A DNA stretch of 64,000 nucleotides from Odocoileus virginianus (Eukaryota > Chordata > Mammalia > Artiodactyla > Cervidae). Positions 1 through 12,900 of the stretch are shown here, piece after piece. Numbering within the stretch: the stretch's first letter is position 1; every line of letters begins with the position of its first letter. The stretch is taken from positions 5,949,501 through 6,013,500 of the forward strand of contig NC_069695.1 in NCBI RefSeq assembly GCF_023699985.2. The letters run 5' to 3'. Made by a program: the position numbers and the translations under genes. Under the pieces are notes generated by a model. That model was not told the DNA's origin. It searched no databases and saw only the letters and a list, made by a program, of their open reading frames with translations.

Positions 1-291
1 AGTTGCTTTGTAAATAGTAAACTATTCATTGGATGTTAGCATAATCAGCTGGGAATGCTGACAAATCATTGACGCATTATCAAGAAAGAATCAATACTAT
101 GGATTTGCTGGTCTTAAAATTGCCCAAAGCAGATTTTCCTCTATAGCCCAGCTTGATCTGCAGACTGTTTAAAGTATTACTGGCTTCTTTTCTACCTCTC
201 AGACTACTTAGCAGTAATTGTGGAAAATGGCTTTATTTTATTTACTTATTTGACAAACATGTACAAGTCATTTTTTTTTATGTGCTCGGAG

Positions 292-550
292 CTGAGTCCT
301 GATTATTCATTGGAAGGACTGATGCTGAAGCTGAAGCTCCAATACTTTGGCTACCTGATGCGAAGAACCTGATGATGGGAGAGATTGAAGGCAGGAGGAG
401 AAGGGGGCGACAGAGGATGAGATGGTGGGATGGTATCACCAACTCAGTAGACATGAGTTTGAGCAAACACTGGGAGATGGTGAAGGTCAGGGAAGCCTGG
501 GGTGCTCCAGTTCATGAGGTCCCAAAGAGTCGGACAAGACTGAGCAACCC
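292..550 (+). mobile_element. BovB LINE (RTE), 3' end fragment
   Basis: Sense-strand translation shows the decayed BovB C-terminus (GRRRRGRQRMRWWDGIT, then SLSKHWEM and KSRTRLSN). 5'-truncated. Confidence 0.85.
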
Positions 551-629
551 AACAGCAGGCACTATTATCCCTGCTTGACAAATGTTAACCCACAAACAAC
601 CACATGTTATTTATTATTTACATTGTCAT

Positions 630-775
630 TAATCATTAATAATAATATTATCTGAATTTTACTGATAAAGAAACTGAGGCACAGAGAGGTTAAGGAATTG
701 CTCAAGGTCACAGAGCTACTAAGCAGCGGAGTCAGGCCATGAAGCTGGGCAGTCTGCCTCTGGGTCTTTTAGCTG
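630..775 (+). repeat. MIR SINE
   Basis: Carries the MIR core GAAACTGAGGCACAGAGAGG followed by TTAAGGAATTGCTCAAGGTCACAG. Confidence 0.85.
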
Positions 776-1359
776 TAGAAACTTCTTTCTTCACAGAAAG
801 TCTCATGGAAAAATTCAGTGTGAGACAGAACAAAGCAGAACTGCTTTGGTTCAAGTCCAGACAGCAAAGCCCTGTCTGCCCAGCACCGCCCCTTCCCTTG
901 GGAGCCCTGTTTGAAAAGCCCAGATCTAGGAAATAATACCTCTTGGCGTGATGCCACTCATAAGCTGTCTTCAGTCCACTCTAGCATAAAACAAATAAAA
1001 TTCTTTTCTCACTTTAATTAACTGATCGTGTTTTATTTTGAAAATTTTATCTGCCTAATCTACTTCTGGCAGAAATAAAATGCTAAGATGGATTTTCCCC
1101 TGGACGATAATGCCATATGGCAATTTGGACTTTGCTGGCTTAAGTTTCTCTTGGGTTTCTTTGTACAAATGAAGGACTGTGGCCATGGACGTTTCCTGAA
1201 CCAAGAGAAAGATGGGATTTGATTTCATATGATAGAGTTGCATATAAACTTTGCAATCAGCTAGGCATGATCTACCCCCTCTCTGATGGACTGCTTATTT
1301 TCTGTGGCCCTTCATAATATAAAATCATCGAAGCAACAGTATTAGCAGTTACTGTCCCC

Positions 1360-1465
1360 TGACTGCTTTCTATAACGGGAGATGTAAAACATCGCTCATT
1401 TTTACAACTCGAGGGGTTACCACCCCTATTTTACAGATATGTAAGTTGAGGTTAAGATTTTTTTT
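1360..1465 (+). repeat. MIR SINE fragment
   Basis: Decayed MIR-like CCTATTTTACAGATATGTAAGTTGAGGTTAAG; short and diverged. Confidence 0.4.
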
Positions 1466-1653
1466 TTTTTCTTTTGAGGTTAAGATTTTATGGAACTTGT
1501 TTAAGATGGCCCAGCCAGTGAGGGGAGGAGGTAGGATGTTTTGAGAAGTGTCAGTGGAGCAGAAGCTTTTTTTTTTTTATTGGAGTATAGTTAATTTACA
1601 ATGTTGTGTTAGTTTCAAGTGTACATCTAAATGACTCAGGTATACACATATAT

Positions 1654-1813
1654 GCGTGCGTGAGTGTTCTCAGTCACATCAGACTCTTTGCGGCCCCATG
1701 GACTGCAGCCTGCCAAGATCCTCTGTCCAGGGAATTTTCCAGGCAAGAATATTGGGATGATTTGCCATTTCCTTCTCCAGGGGTAACACAGTGGTAAAAA
1801 AAATTCTCCTGCC
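1654..1813 (-). mobile_element. Truncated BovA/Bov-tA SINE with an inverted head scrap
   Basis: 1654-1785 is minus-strand BovA; 1787-1813 then reads like the plus-strand Bov-tA head (CAGTGGTAAAAAAAATTCTCCTGCC), so the insertion is chimeric. Confidence 0.65.
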
Positions 1814-1892
1814 TATCTCTCTCTCTCACTCTCTCTCTATCTATGTATGTATGTATCTATCTATCTATATTCTTTATATATATATATATACC
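1810..1892. repeat. CT / TATC / TA simple repeat
   Basis: CTCTCT runs, TATG and TATC tetranucleotides, then a TATATA tract, inside the L1. Confidence 0.85.
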
Positions 1893-2007
1893 TATTCTTT
1901 TTCAGATTCTTTTCTAGATTATTATGACATGTTGAATACAGCTGCCTGTGCTATAAGTAGGTCTTTGTTGTTTATCTGTTTTATACATAGTAGAGTGTAT
2001 TCATGAG

Positions 2008-2215
2008 AAGCAAGGTTGCTCAGTCCTGTTGCAACTCTTTGCGATCCCATGGATTGTATAGCCCAGCAGACTCCTCCATCCATGAGATTTTCCAGGCAAG
2101 AGGTCTGGAGTGGGTTGCCATTTCCTTCTCCAGGGGATCTTCCCGACCCAGGATCGAACCCAGGTCTTCCGCATTGCAGGCAGACGCTTTACCCTCTGCG
2201 CCACCAGGGACACCC
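2008..2215 (-). mobile_element. Bov-tA SINE
   Basis: Full-length minus-strand copy ending GCGCCACCAGGGACACC (tRNA-like head), inserted in the L1. Confidence 0.9.
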
Positions 2216-2713
2216 CAGGAGTGTGTGTATGCTGATCCCAAACCCCGAATTTATCTACTTCCCCGCCCCCATCCCCACAACTGTCTCTTTTTGTAAGCAC
2301 AGGTTTGTTTTCTATGTCCATGAGTTTATTTCTATTTTATGTGTGCTGTGTGAAGTTATAAATAAGTTCATTTGTGGAGAAGAATTTTTTTGATATTAAG
2401 AATAAAAGGCATGTAAGAGAATATATTTTAAGATATATAAAGAGAGGCCCGATGTGATTTTCAAATTATGAAAAACAGAATGTAGTGAGCTTCATTCTAA
2501 AGAGTGATTAATTCCTATGATGTAATGTCCCTTATCATTTGGTCATGTTCACAGTGTATAACCCACTGAAAAGAAAGGAGAAGGGAAATCTATGGGACCA
2601 TAGAACAAGAGAGACCAAACTGAAGAAAAACAGCATAAAAAACTCTTTGTCTGCCGCTATGTTCCTCCTTCTGCTCCCATCTGCTGCCATTCTTTACCCC
2701 TCGGGAGGGCAAA

Positions 2714-3000
2714 CATTTCCCTGTAAAGGACCAAACAGATAGTAAATATCTTAGACATTGTTTTCCATGTATTTTCTGTCTCCAATCTACTCAGCAGAGC
2801 TGTTATAGTGAAAGCAGCGTAACAACACCTAAATGCTTAGCCATGGTTATTTTAGACTACAGCTTCGTCTATGGACACTAAATTTGAACTTCATATAATT
2901 TTCATGTGTCATGAAATGTTACTTTTCTTTTGATTTTTTTGGAACCATTAAAAGATGTCAGGACCATTCATAGACTGTCCTAACAGGTGGGAAGGCAGAC
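2714..3000 (-). mobile_element. hAT-Charlie-type DNA transposon fossil
   Basis: Starts CCCTGTAAAGGACCAAACAG and TAGTAAATATCTTAGAC, and contains the decayed GTGAAAGCAGC and TCATGTGTCATGAAATGTTA blocks typical of this old family. Exact subfamily and orientation not fixed. Confidence 0.5.
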
Positions 3001-3489
3001 TGGGATCCTGGCCGTGAATTGACGACCACCACGCCAGCCTGACCACTCCTCTCTCATTCCCAGACACATTGTCTATTGTCCCTATGAGCATTTCTTTTAC
3101 TTCCACCATTTAAATGTTGTTTTAGGCTAAGAACTTAATCCCAGAAGAGACTTCAGAGGACCAAATGACAGACGCAGTTCTGCTCAGATTCTGCAAAAAA
3201 AATAAAAAGGCAGATTTTGCAGAGCTGCTACAGCCAAATCAAGTTAGCCTGAAACAAATAGAAGCCACAGTGGCTGTCTAAGAGGATTTAACATAAAATG
3301 GAAAATTCTTGGCATACTCTGTTAATTTCATTGAAGATTAAAGGATAAATGCAGGACTTTGAATCATCCACAGAAGCTATTTAGTTCTAAATTGATGCTA
3401 GCAAATATGAACATTCTTTGTGGGTTTTAACAGCATGGGTCATTGCTAAATTTTAATTTTTTTCTCACCAGGGAATCTGGCCTCAATGT

Positions 3490-3640
3490 GATAGAAAGAC
3501 TCTTGATCTTGGTGTCCAAAAGACAAAGGCTTGAATTTCAGCTCTGTTAGTTTTACTGTGATCTTGGGTAAATTAATATCACCTATAAGAATCTTAACTT
3601 CTTTATTAGTCATATGAAATTAATAATACTACCTCACTGG
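3490..3640 (-). repeat. MIR SINE
   Basis: Complement of MIR: TTTCAGCTCTGTTAGTTTTACTGTGATCTTGGGTAAATTA, then AACTTCTTTATTAGTCATATG. Confidence 0.65.
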
Positions 3641-4068
3641 CCTTTTATCTTTTTTTAAGCTCTTTACTATTAATTATGAAAATTTCAAACAGAAGCAAAA
3701 TGGTAGAGAACTATAGAGAATTCCACTGTACAATTCACTGCATTTTATCAAACTTCTTTCATCTTTATCTCACCCCATTTTTCCCTCTCTTTAAATACTA
3801 GAGTAAAATATTCTCTTTACAATTCCAAGTGTAATATTATTTCACCTTCAAATATTTCAGTATGTATGCCCAACAGATAAGATCTTTTAAAGGAATATCA
3901 TAATTCCATTATCACAGCTAAAATGACAATAATTGCAAATAATGCTTTGCAAAATTGCATTAATTCTTTAACAGCATCTGTTATCCAGTCAGTGTTAAAA
4001 TTCCCCTAGTTTTTTTAAAAAAATGTCTATATAACTGGTTTATTTTGATCAGGAGTCGAAGAAGACCC

Positions 4069-4285
4069 AGGGCTTCCTAGGTGGCTCTGTGGTAAAGAAT
4101 CCACCTGCCAATGCAGGAGACGCCAAATTCGTGGGTTGGATCCCTGAGTCGGAAAGATCCCTTGGAGTAGAAATGATGACTCACTCTAGTACTCCTGCCT
4201 GGGAAATCCCCTGGAGAGGGGAGCCTGGCAGGCTGCAGTCCACGGGGTCACCAAGAATTGAACATGTCTGAGTAACTGAGCATGC
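4069..4285 (+). mobile_element. Bov-tA SINE
   Basis: GGGCTTCCTAGGTGGCTC head, CCACCTGCCAATGCAGGAGA B-box region, and BovA tail to GAACATGTCTGAGTAACTGA. Confidence 0.9.
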
Positions 4286-5564
4286 ACACACTTGCACAAA
4301 GATTCATATATTGTATCTAGTCATATGTTATTTAAGACTCAAAATTTATGACAATTTCTCTTCTCATCTTTCTTCATATAATTATTTTGTGGAAGGAATA
4401 ATTGTTTGTCCTGTAGAATTTTATGTGATCTGAACTTGGCTGTTTCTTCACCCTTGTAGAGTCATTGAATGGTTTCTTCTTTTTCAGATATTTCCCATTG
4501 GTAGATAGAGGGACTTCACAGGTGGTGCTTCTACTCATGACTGTACCACATTTAGAGAACATGATGTCTGGTTGCCTCTTTTCCACTTTTCTGTTACGAT
4601 TGATGAGTGGAGTCCCTGGGGTGGATGCATTCTTCATCAACCTCTTGCCTAGTGTTTTTAGCACCGGTTGATGACTGTTGCTTAGCATCTATCACTTCAT
4701 AAGGGGTTGCAAAAAGTAGATTTTCTAATTCTATCAGTCCTTTTGGATTTATTGGCAAGAATTCTTTAGTACAATTTTCATAATCAACTATATGGTTACC
4801 AAGAGATATAGGGTAAATTCATATCATAAAGGCAAAATAAATGTCTGTTTGCATTCCCTCTTGCCCTCTTTTCTGGGCTAATTTTTAGTATAATGGTAGC
4901 CTCTCTCTGATGAGTTTGAGGATTGTTGGTGAAAGTGGAGGTTTTTTCCCTTGTCAACATAATTTCAAGAATTAAAAAAATTTTGATGTGTTTTACTCAG
5001 TCACAGTCATTCCTCTTTGGGTTGGCTGTTTGTGTCTTATGCAAGTAGTAGTTGATCACTTTTCCGCCTTCTGATACGACAAGATATCTCAGTCTCACCT
5101 TCTGCACTTCTTGCCTCAGATCTAAATCAGTCAAGAAGCCCTGGTTACATTTTCATATTCATAGAAAATGGTGTACTAATACCACAATCTGAACACTGGG
5201 AGTGTTAATTGCTTCTATTTCTAAATTTTCAGTGGGTAGACTTGGAATATACATTTTAAAATGAAGATAAATATTTTATACTCATGGTTTCAGTTTGGAT
5301 TATGAGATTTTTTACAGAACATTTTTGGTTCTAATTTAGGATTTTTTCTTTTATGCTAAAAATCTTGGCTCTTAAGACATTTAGACAGTGACTTCATTCT
5401 ATGTTTTCTGTCATGTGGGTGACCCACATGCATGCATGCACACACACATCATAGTTTCAAAATAGCAATAGCAATGTTTCCACTAACAATATTATTAGTG
5501 AGTACAGTTTAAGGTTGCTTTGTGATTCTTTTTGTTCTCAGGACATAGCGCACATGGGAAAATC

Positions 5565-5780
5565 AGTCCCAGGATTCTCAGTGGTAAAGAATCTACCTGC
5601 CAATGCAAGAGATGCCAGAGACTTGGGTTCGATCCCTGGGTCGGGAAGATCCCCTGGAGTAGGAAATGACAACCCACTCCAGTGTTCTTCCCTGGGAAAT
5701 CCCATGGATGGAGGAGGCGGGCGGTCTACAGTCCACAGGGTCGCAAAGAGTCTGACACGACTGAGTGAGCATGTTTGTGT
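5565..5780 (+). mobile_element. Bov-tA SINE
   Basis: Plus copy with GGTTCGATCCCTGGGTCGGG box B region and CTGACACGACTGAGTGAGC tail. Confidence 0.9.
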
Positions 5781-6226
5781 CATTTCAAATAGCTCATGTG
5801 GATATGCTGACAATTTGGTAGGCAAGTGTATTCGTTTCTTGGTTTTTATTCTGGAAGATATTTTTCCTTTCAATTTAGCTATATTTTATAATTAGGTAAA
5901 ATAATTACACTGTTGAGTGTCAAAACTATAAATCACAGATTTTCTCCTTCCATCCTTCTCACCTTTCTTAGAGAAATTATGATGCAATGTATCCTTTTCT
6001 GCCCCATGCATTTTCACTGAGTAAATATATCCTAGAGAAGATGTAGGTAGTTCATTTAGTCAGTCCTCTTTTTGTGGGCATTTGCACTTTTCTCAATAGT
6101 TTCTTATTACAAATAGTTCTTTGGTAAATGGCCTTTACAGGCTTTTGAGAGTTAAATAAAATGCAGTATATTAAAGGTCTCTGTGAAGTATAAAATGATA
6201 TACATACATGTTTGTAAGTTATATAT

Positions 6227-6436
6227 GTCCTGTGTTCTCAGTCATGTCCGACTCTGGGACCCCATGGACTGTAGCCCGCCAGGTTCCTCTGTCCATAGGA
6301 TTTCCCAGGACAGGATACTGGAGTGAGTTGCCATTTCTTTCTTCAGGGCAACTTCCCTGGCCCGGGGATTGAATCCAGGTCTCTTGAGTCTCCTGGCAGG
6401 TGGATTCTTTGCACTAGTATCATCTGGGAAGCCCTT
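6227..6436 (-). mobile_element. Bov-tA SINE
   Basis: Minus copy: TGTTCTCAGTCATGTCCGAC to ATCATCTGGGAAGCCC. Confidence 0.9.
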
Positions 6437-6871
6437 ATTGTAGGTTATATGTATGTGTGTGTGTGTGCATTTTTATATACATATAATTTTATCTTATTTT
6501 AGCTCCATAGACATTTATTAAGCACTTACAATGTGCTAGAATATGAATATGAATAAGGCATAGTCTCTACTCTTGAGGTGTTATAGTCTAATTAATATGG
6601 AATAAAAGGGAAAAGCCCATATTTTTCCATCTCAGTTTAATTTTTGAATTTCTAATCAATGATTGTTTCAACTGGTGGTGTTTTAATATTAAGTTAATTC
6701 TTGGCTCTTAGAGACATGCAGATTTCAATCATTTATAATATTTTCCAGTATTAATGTATTTGATTACAGTGCCCGTACAGAACTCCATTCAGTTTACAAC
6801 CACATAATTATAACATCAAAGGAATTAGTTTGGTCCAACTGATTGACGTTTTCCTAAAGCTGGATGTCACA

Positions 6872-6988
6872 ATGGCAGCAGTAACAGTGACCGCGACAGT
6901 TCCGCAGAAGGGGAAGACGGAAGATGCTTCTGCCTTGTACGAGTCTCCATCTGCTCACATTATTGAAGAAACCGAATACGTGAGAAAG
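6872..6988 (+). CDS. CCDC68: CCDC68 coding exon 1 (residues 1-39)
   Basis: Starts at ATG 6872 in a strong Kozak context (A at -3, G at +4) and ends in frame at GAGAAAG|gtatgt. It encodes MAAVTVTAT... to ...EETEYVRK. The same frame is open upstream to an ATG at 6830, but similarity to the human protein begins only at 6872. A candidate splice acceptor ends at 6859 (pyrimidine-rich stretch then AAAG), which would leave 12 nt of 5'UTR in this exon; that acceptor is an inference. Confidence 0.93.
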
Positions 6989-9900
6989 GTATGTGGGCGC
7001 TGGAGATCATGTTAGCACGGCATGAGTTTTACAATCAAGTCTGCTGCAAATTAGCGGGCTTTGTTTCTCCCTCCCTAGAATGTGTGAGGAAGAACAAGCC
7101 TAGTTTGGCAAAGGACAGCCTTAATAGCTGACGTGCAAACATGGGTGCATTTCTCTTGCGTATGTAACCCTTTCTCCTGGGGGTATGAGCCTGTTCTTCA
7201 CTTGGAACAAAACTGAGTAAAGGACCGAGGATTTGGAACACCGTCAGCGCTGAATTTGTCCCCTCTGCACCCCTGCTCCCTCCTGGGGTTTTCGTCGTTG
7301 TGGTTGTTGGTTGTTTTGGCTGCTCTGGGTCTGCATTGCTGTGCGTGGACTTTCCCTAGATGCGGGGCAAGCGGGCGCTGCTCTTCACTGTGGTGTGCGG
7401 GCTTCCCCGTGTGCTGGCTTCTTCGCTTGCGGAGCACAGGCCCTGGGGCGCTGGGTCTGCAGTGGTTGCAGGCTCAGTAGCTGTGGCCCGTGGGCTCTAG
7501 AGCTCAGGCTCAGCAGCGGTGGAGCACGGACTTAGCTGCTCTGCGGAATGTGGAATCTTCCCGGATCAGGGATCAAACCCGTGTCCCCTGCATTGGCAGG
7601 TGGATTCTCATCCAACGCACCACCAAGGAAGTCCTATCCTACTGTGTCATGCCATTTCTTAGGTCTTTCATAAGTATGGAGACTTTGTTGCCAACTAGAT
7701 AGATGTTTACCTTTCCCGCTAAGTTCCTGTCTCTCCTTACCTAACAAGGAACACCTTGTTAAGCAGTTCGGAGTTAACTATGGCCAATGACGACATGTTG
7801 CACATGATTAACAATGTGAAATCTTAACCAGAATCCAGTGATAATAGCTGACAAAAGTATGTATTCTCATAAAGTGTGTTTTAGAACAGATGGAAGAATT
7901 TGGACATAGCTAGTTTGTAACTTATTCAGGTCAAGTAATTCATCTTTGAGTGTCTTGCAGTTCCATAGATCACCAAGACATGAAGCTTATATTTCATGCA
8001 TAAATTTATACCATCTCCTCTGAGTAATTATTCTCTAGTAATTGCTAAATAGTAGTTATTCTCTAGTAATTACTAGATAGTAATTATTTTGTAGTAATTA
8101 TTGGATAGTAATTATTTTTTAGTAATTACTGAATAGTAATTATTTTGTAGTGATTACCAATAGTAATTGTTTTATAGTTATTACCAAATAGCAAATTAGT
8201 AGGAAATTGCTATATAAAAAAATAGAACTAAATAGTTTAAAACACTAATTACTAAATAGCAATTACTTTGTGGTATAACATTTATTTGGGTTATATTTTA
8301 GGTTTGCCTAAGGAACAGTTTTAAAGACAAAAATGCTCATTTTCTGCAATCTAAGCAATATTAGCATAAGTGTAAGTTAAGTTGATGGCAGTTGTTTAAA
8401 TATGATATTGGTATATATACACTACTGCTGCTGCTGCTAAGTCACTTCAGTCGTGTCCGACTCTACTACTTTCAGATAAATTCAGTACCCTGTAACTGGT
8501 ATAGAAAAGGAAGTTTTGGGGATTAATGCCTTTGAAAAAAATCATTTCTTTTTTCCTTTTAGATTCGAACGACTCTGGAAAAGATCCGAAATCAAATATT
8601 TAGAGATGAAGTAAGACATAGCAGCACAAATCACAAACTAGATGCAAAGGTAATGAATTTATCAAAATGTACCACTTTTATTCCTTCAGTAAGTGAACAT
8701 AAAGCCATATAGACTTCATTTAAATAACTTCTGATATTATTAAATTATTTTTTTATGTCAAGTATTAAATCTTTTGTTGGTATCTAAAGATGTTAATGAG
8801 CGTATGTATGAAATATTTAACCACAGATGTCATTAGTAGGAGCAGACTGGAGTGGCCAGATCTTACTTGAATATTTTAAACTTGACTTACTCATCTAAAG
8901 TGTATGGGAAGACGTTGGCCCAGTCAGGATGAGTGGAAACAACATGTTACAGTGATAGACAAAGGTACAGACTTTTAGATTCGCCTGGGTCACACCAGTT
9001 GACACCCATTTGGAGCCATTAGCCTGAGTGATCAGATAGTCGATAAAATTTAAATGCACTCCTTCCCCCATGACCAGCCTTTTATTCATAATTTTAAGCA
9101 CTCTGCACTTACCCTTGTCTGGGTTATGCCAGATTAAACCTCACCTGAACCGCGTGTACCTCATGAATGACAGTGTCACCTGCTCTGTAGCATGGCCACA
9201 GAAAATACTAGAAAGTACCATACGATGATGCATAAACATAGTCTTTATCATCCTTATCTCTCAAACTAACACAGCTAGCTCCAATTATTTTCTAAAGTTC
9301 TCTAAAACTGGCAAAATGATTACTGTTGTGAATGACAGGGAAGGTCAAACATTCAGTTCTGACTATGCTGAGTTGCTTTGTAGACTTCCAAGTGAAGGGT
9401 CTAATGGATGGTTGGATAGCTGATTCTGGAGTTAAGGGCAGAGGTCTGTGCTAGAAGGCTCAGACTATGGGATAGAGATTTGGGGAGTAAGGATGGTATT
9501 TAAAGTTCTGAAACTGGAGGAAATGACCAAACACATGAGTGTGGATAGAAATGAGAGAAACCTAAGCACGGAGTCCTGAGATCTCCAATATTTAGATACT
9601 GGGGGAAGAAGCCGAGGAGGAATCATCACAGGAGGGGAGAAGTTAAACTAGTGAATAAAGAGGAAAGGTGGGAGAGAATGGAGCCATTGGCAATGAGCAA
9701 AAACGGGTTTCAGAAAGCGAGGAGGGATGGTTATCAACCCCTGGGGCTTCCTAGGTGGTTCAGTGGTAAAGAATCTGCCAGCCAATGCAGGAGACCCAAG
9801 AGATGCCTGTTCAATCCCTGGGTTGGGAAGATCCCCTGGAGGAAGAAAGGGAACCCACTCCAGTGTCAACCATTGGCTAGAACAATAGGGAGGTTGTTGG

Positions 9901-12900
9901 AGCTGTTCTTAATAGGAATAGCTTCTTGGGGATGTAGATGAACTGTGTTTCCAGTGGGTCTGCCTCAGGCATCTCAAACCACAGAAGGTCAGCAAACAAC
10001 AGAGATATAAAAAAACAAGCCAACTGGCTTTGTGGATATCATCTATCTCCTCAAAGGTCTTAATAGTATATGTGAAACTGTAAAGGATGTAAAAGGCGTG
10101 AAAGATGTACTTCTTCCCTTTCAGTATAACAATCTATTCAAATTTGTGCAAATATAAAGGCCAGCTGATTCATCTAGAATTTCTCATTGACATTTTAGAG
10201 TCAAAAGATTTATTTGTGTCGACCTGAATCTTCCTTGATATATGTAATGTGCTGTGCTGTTCTCAGAGGCATCTGACTCTCTGTGACCCCATGGTCAGTA
10301 GCCCACCAGACGATTCTGCCCATGGGATTTTCCAGGCAAGAATACTGGGGTGGGTTGCCATTTCCTACTCCGTTGACCTAAGTAATACTGAGCGATAATT
10401 ATTGTTATCAGAGTTAGTAGAGTGAAAGAAAAGTCAGGTGTGTGATTTTCTTGTTTGTTCATTTCAGCACTGTGGAAACATTCAAAACGGCTCTGACTCT
10501 GCAGTGGATCCCTCTTGTGGCAGTTTGGATCTGCTCATGGAAAGGATAAAAGGGAAAGACCTGCAGCTCTTAGAAATGAATAAAGAGAATGAAGTGTTGA
10601 AAATCAAGGTATGACCAGTAGGAGGAAGTTCTCATTTTGTACCTTGAGCCTTTGAGCCAATAAGATAGATTCATGCTTCTGTGAAAGCAGATAGACATCC
10701 ACATACCTCCATAAATCCACACAATGTGCTCACAAACTTAGCAAGCAGTTTTACACTTGATAAATTAAATCTCACTGTTTTATTTTGAAGATAATTTTTA
10801 TTATTAAAATGATTTTACCAAAGTTCAGTGGGTATAGTTTCAAGATGGACAAGATGAGTGAATTCTAGAGAGTCAAAGTATAATATTGTGCTTATAGTTA
10901 ATATTGTATTGTACACTTAAAAATCTGTCTCATGTTAAGTGTTTTTTCTGCAATAAAATTTCAAAGTCTTTACATATACAATAATTAAATTAATAATTGC
11001 ATATAAATTAGAGCACTCATAGTCAAATGTCTCATTGTTTTGTTTAGCTAGTCTATTGTTGGTGCCTTATAGTTTCCTTTTTTTTTTGGCTTATTTTACA
11101 TATAGTTTTATGGGGCTTACCAAGTGGTGCTACTGGTAAAGAACCCACCTGCCAATGCAGGAGACGTAAGAAACACAGGTTTGATCCCTGGGTCGGGATT
11201 CGATCCCCTGAAGGAGGGCATGGCAATCCACTCCAGTATTCTTGCCTGGAGAATCCCATGGACAGAGGGGCGTGGCGGGCTACAGTCCATGGGGTCACAA
11301 AGAGTTGGACATGACTGAAGCAACTTAGCATGTACACAGTCTTACAGTGATTTAGGAGGTAAATCTTTGTAGCCATCCTTGATTATTTCTTAGGTGAAAT
11401 CCTTGAAAGATTCACGACACTTTATCTTTATTGCCCCTAGTACTTCAATCGTGTCCAGCTTCTATCTCAGGAAATACATTTTTAGTACTGTCATGGCCAC
11501 TGATGATAAAACGCTTGCGAATTTGTGAATAAGCCAGTGGTGCGACAGGGAACACTTTACAGGGTGTGGTCTTTAATGCGGGGTGTTGTTCTTGGCTCTT
11601 GCTTGGCTGCCCAGTGCTCATCACCTTCATGACAGCCCCAGTAAATAGGGCCTTCTCATTTTATGTTTTCTTCTTACCAGGTAACAGCATCTCTCCCCCT
11701 AGCCATTGTCTATGAAGGTGCAAATGGCATGGCTGCAGACTGTGTTTGGTTGCCCCTCAAACTGCCCTGTCCGTAACCCTTATTGTTCATGCCAAAGTGC
11801 ACACGGTGACCTTTTGTTTCCAGCTTGAAGCCTCCAGAGAAGCAGGAGCAGCGGCTCTGAGAAATGTGGCCCAGAGATTATTGGAAAACTATCAAACCCA
11901 GTCTGAAGAAGTTAGAAAAAAGCATGAGGACAGTCGGCACTTCCTGCAGGTACTGAGCTAGCAGCTTGCCGACTGAACTAACCCCCAAGTTGTCCGAGTC
12001 TCCCTTTTAGGGAGGAGTTAGATGTGAACCAAGCAAGGGCCACATGACTAGGCAGGCCCCGGGAAGGGCAGTGTGCCCGTCTTCTGCCCTGGCCTCCCCC
12101 CAGCCCTGGTACTTGGTACCTGGATGCGGCCAAGGGCTCTGTTGCCCCCCTTGCCCAGAGCCCTGCAGAATGCCAGCGGGAGAGAGGCCATGCCAGTCAG
12201 CCTAGAAATCAGGGCTGGCCCCACGACACGGGCCAGTGGCTTCTCTTCTGGTTCTGCCTTTGGCTAACTAGGGGACCCCATTTGGGTCATTCTGTCTCTC
12301 TGGACTTGACTCTAAAATGAAAAAGTTGGGGGACTTCCCCGGGGGTCCAGTGGCTAAGACTGTACTTCCAATTCCGGGGGGCCAGGTTCAATCCCTGGTC
12401 AGGGAACTGGATCCCACATACTCACATGCAGCTAAGAGTCCACATGCTGCAGCCAAAGATCTTGCGTGTCACATCTAAGACCTGGTGCAGCCAAATTAGT
12501 TAACTAGTTAAATAAATATTAAAAAAAAAATTTTTTTTAATGAAAAAGTTGGGCTTGATAAATAGGTTCAAAATTGTTTTGGTCCTGGAAAGATTCTTCA
12601 GAGGAAACAAAAGAATGTATATATGTACATATATATTTCATATTAAATTATATTTTATATTTCTATATTTTAACATATGCATATATACATTAAAATCATA
12701 TAATATTATATGAATGTCTGTATATCATACACATACACTTTTGTTTGCTTTTAAACCTGAACGGTGTATCCTAAGACCAATAAAACTATATCTGGAGAAT
12801 GTATCCAGGACTGGGGAAGATGGGAAATGTGTGTATGTGTGTTTGTCAAAACTTAAAACAGGAAAGCTCATTCAGGCTTGGGTGGGGCATCTGAGTCTCT

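Larger units (their letters stand above)
1570..2350 (-). mobile_element. L1 3' end, interrupted by SINEs
   Basis: Antisense L1 3'UTR text (TTGGAGTATAGTTAATTTAC, then GTATACACATATATG, TTCAGATTCTTTTC, GTAGGTCTTTGTTG, and after the second SINE ATGCTGATCCCAAACCCC). Two SINE-derived blocks sit inside it. Confidence 0.8.
1..6859. other. Region left of CCDC68 start: 5' flank or 5' intron
   Basis: No convincing coding exon. It holds BovB, MIR, L1, hAT-Charlie and Bov-tA copies listed separately, with unremarkable AT-rich unique DNA between (for example 780-1360, 3010-3490, 3650-4060, 4290-5560, 5780-6225). No CpG island, so the CCDC68 promoter is probably not here. Confidence 0.6.
6989..8562 (+). 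other. CCDC68: CCDC68 intron 1
   Basis: 1.6 kb, GT-AG. Holds a CHR-type SINE (7290-7640), a 28-bp minisatellite (8023-8189) and a 45-bp BovA scrap (8422-8468). Otherwise unique. Confidence 0.85.
8650..10467 (+). other. CCDC68: CCDC68 intron 2
   Basis: 1.8 kb, GT-AG. Two truncated SINEs, one on each strand (9742-9870 and 10248-10372). I see nothing else in 8650-9740. Confidence 0.85.

Noticed and set aside
2003..2393. Overlapping ORFs of 97-125 codons on both strands
   Set aside because: Open frames of a Bov-tA SINE; the same peptides recur at every Bov-tA copy in the window.
5515..5895. 126-codon ORF
   Set aside because: Runs through a Bov-tA SINE into AT-rich DNA; no protein similarity recognised.
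6830..6871. Earlier in-frame ATG upstream of the CCDC68 start
   Set aside because: Would add 14 residues with no match to the known protein; a plausible splice acceptor lies at 6859 between the two ATGs.
8023..8189. CRISPR-like array of 28-bp repeats
   Set aside because: Units are contiguous without spacers and the genome is mammalian; it is a minisatellite.
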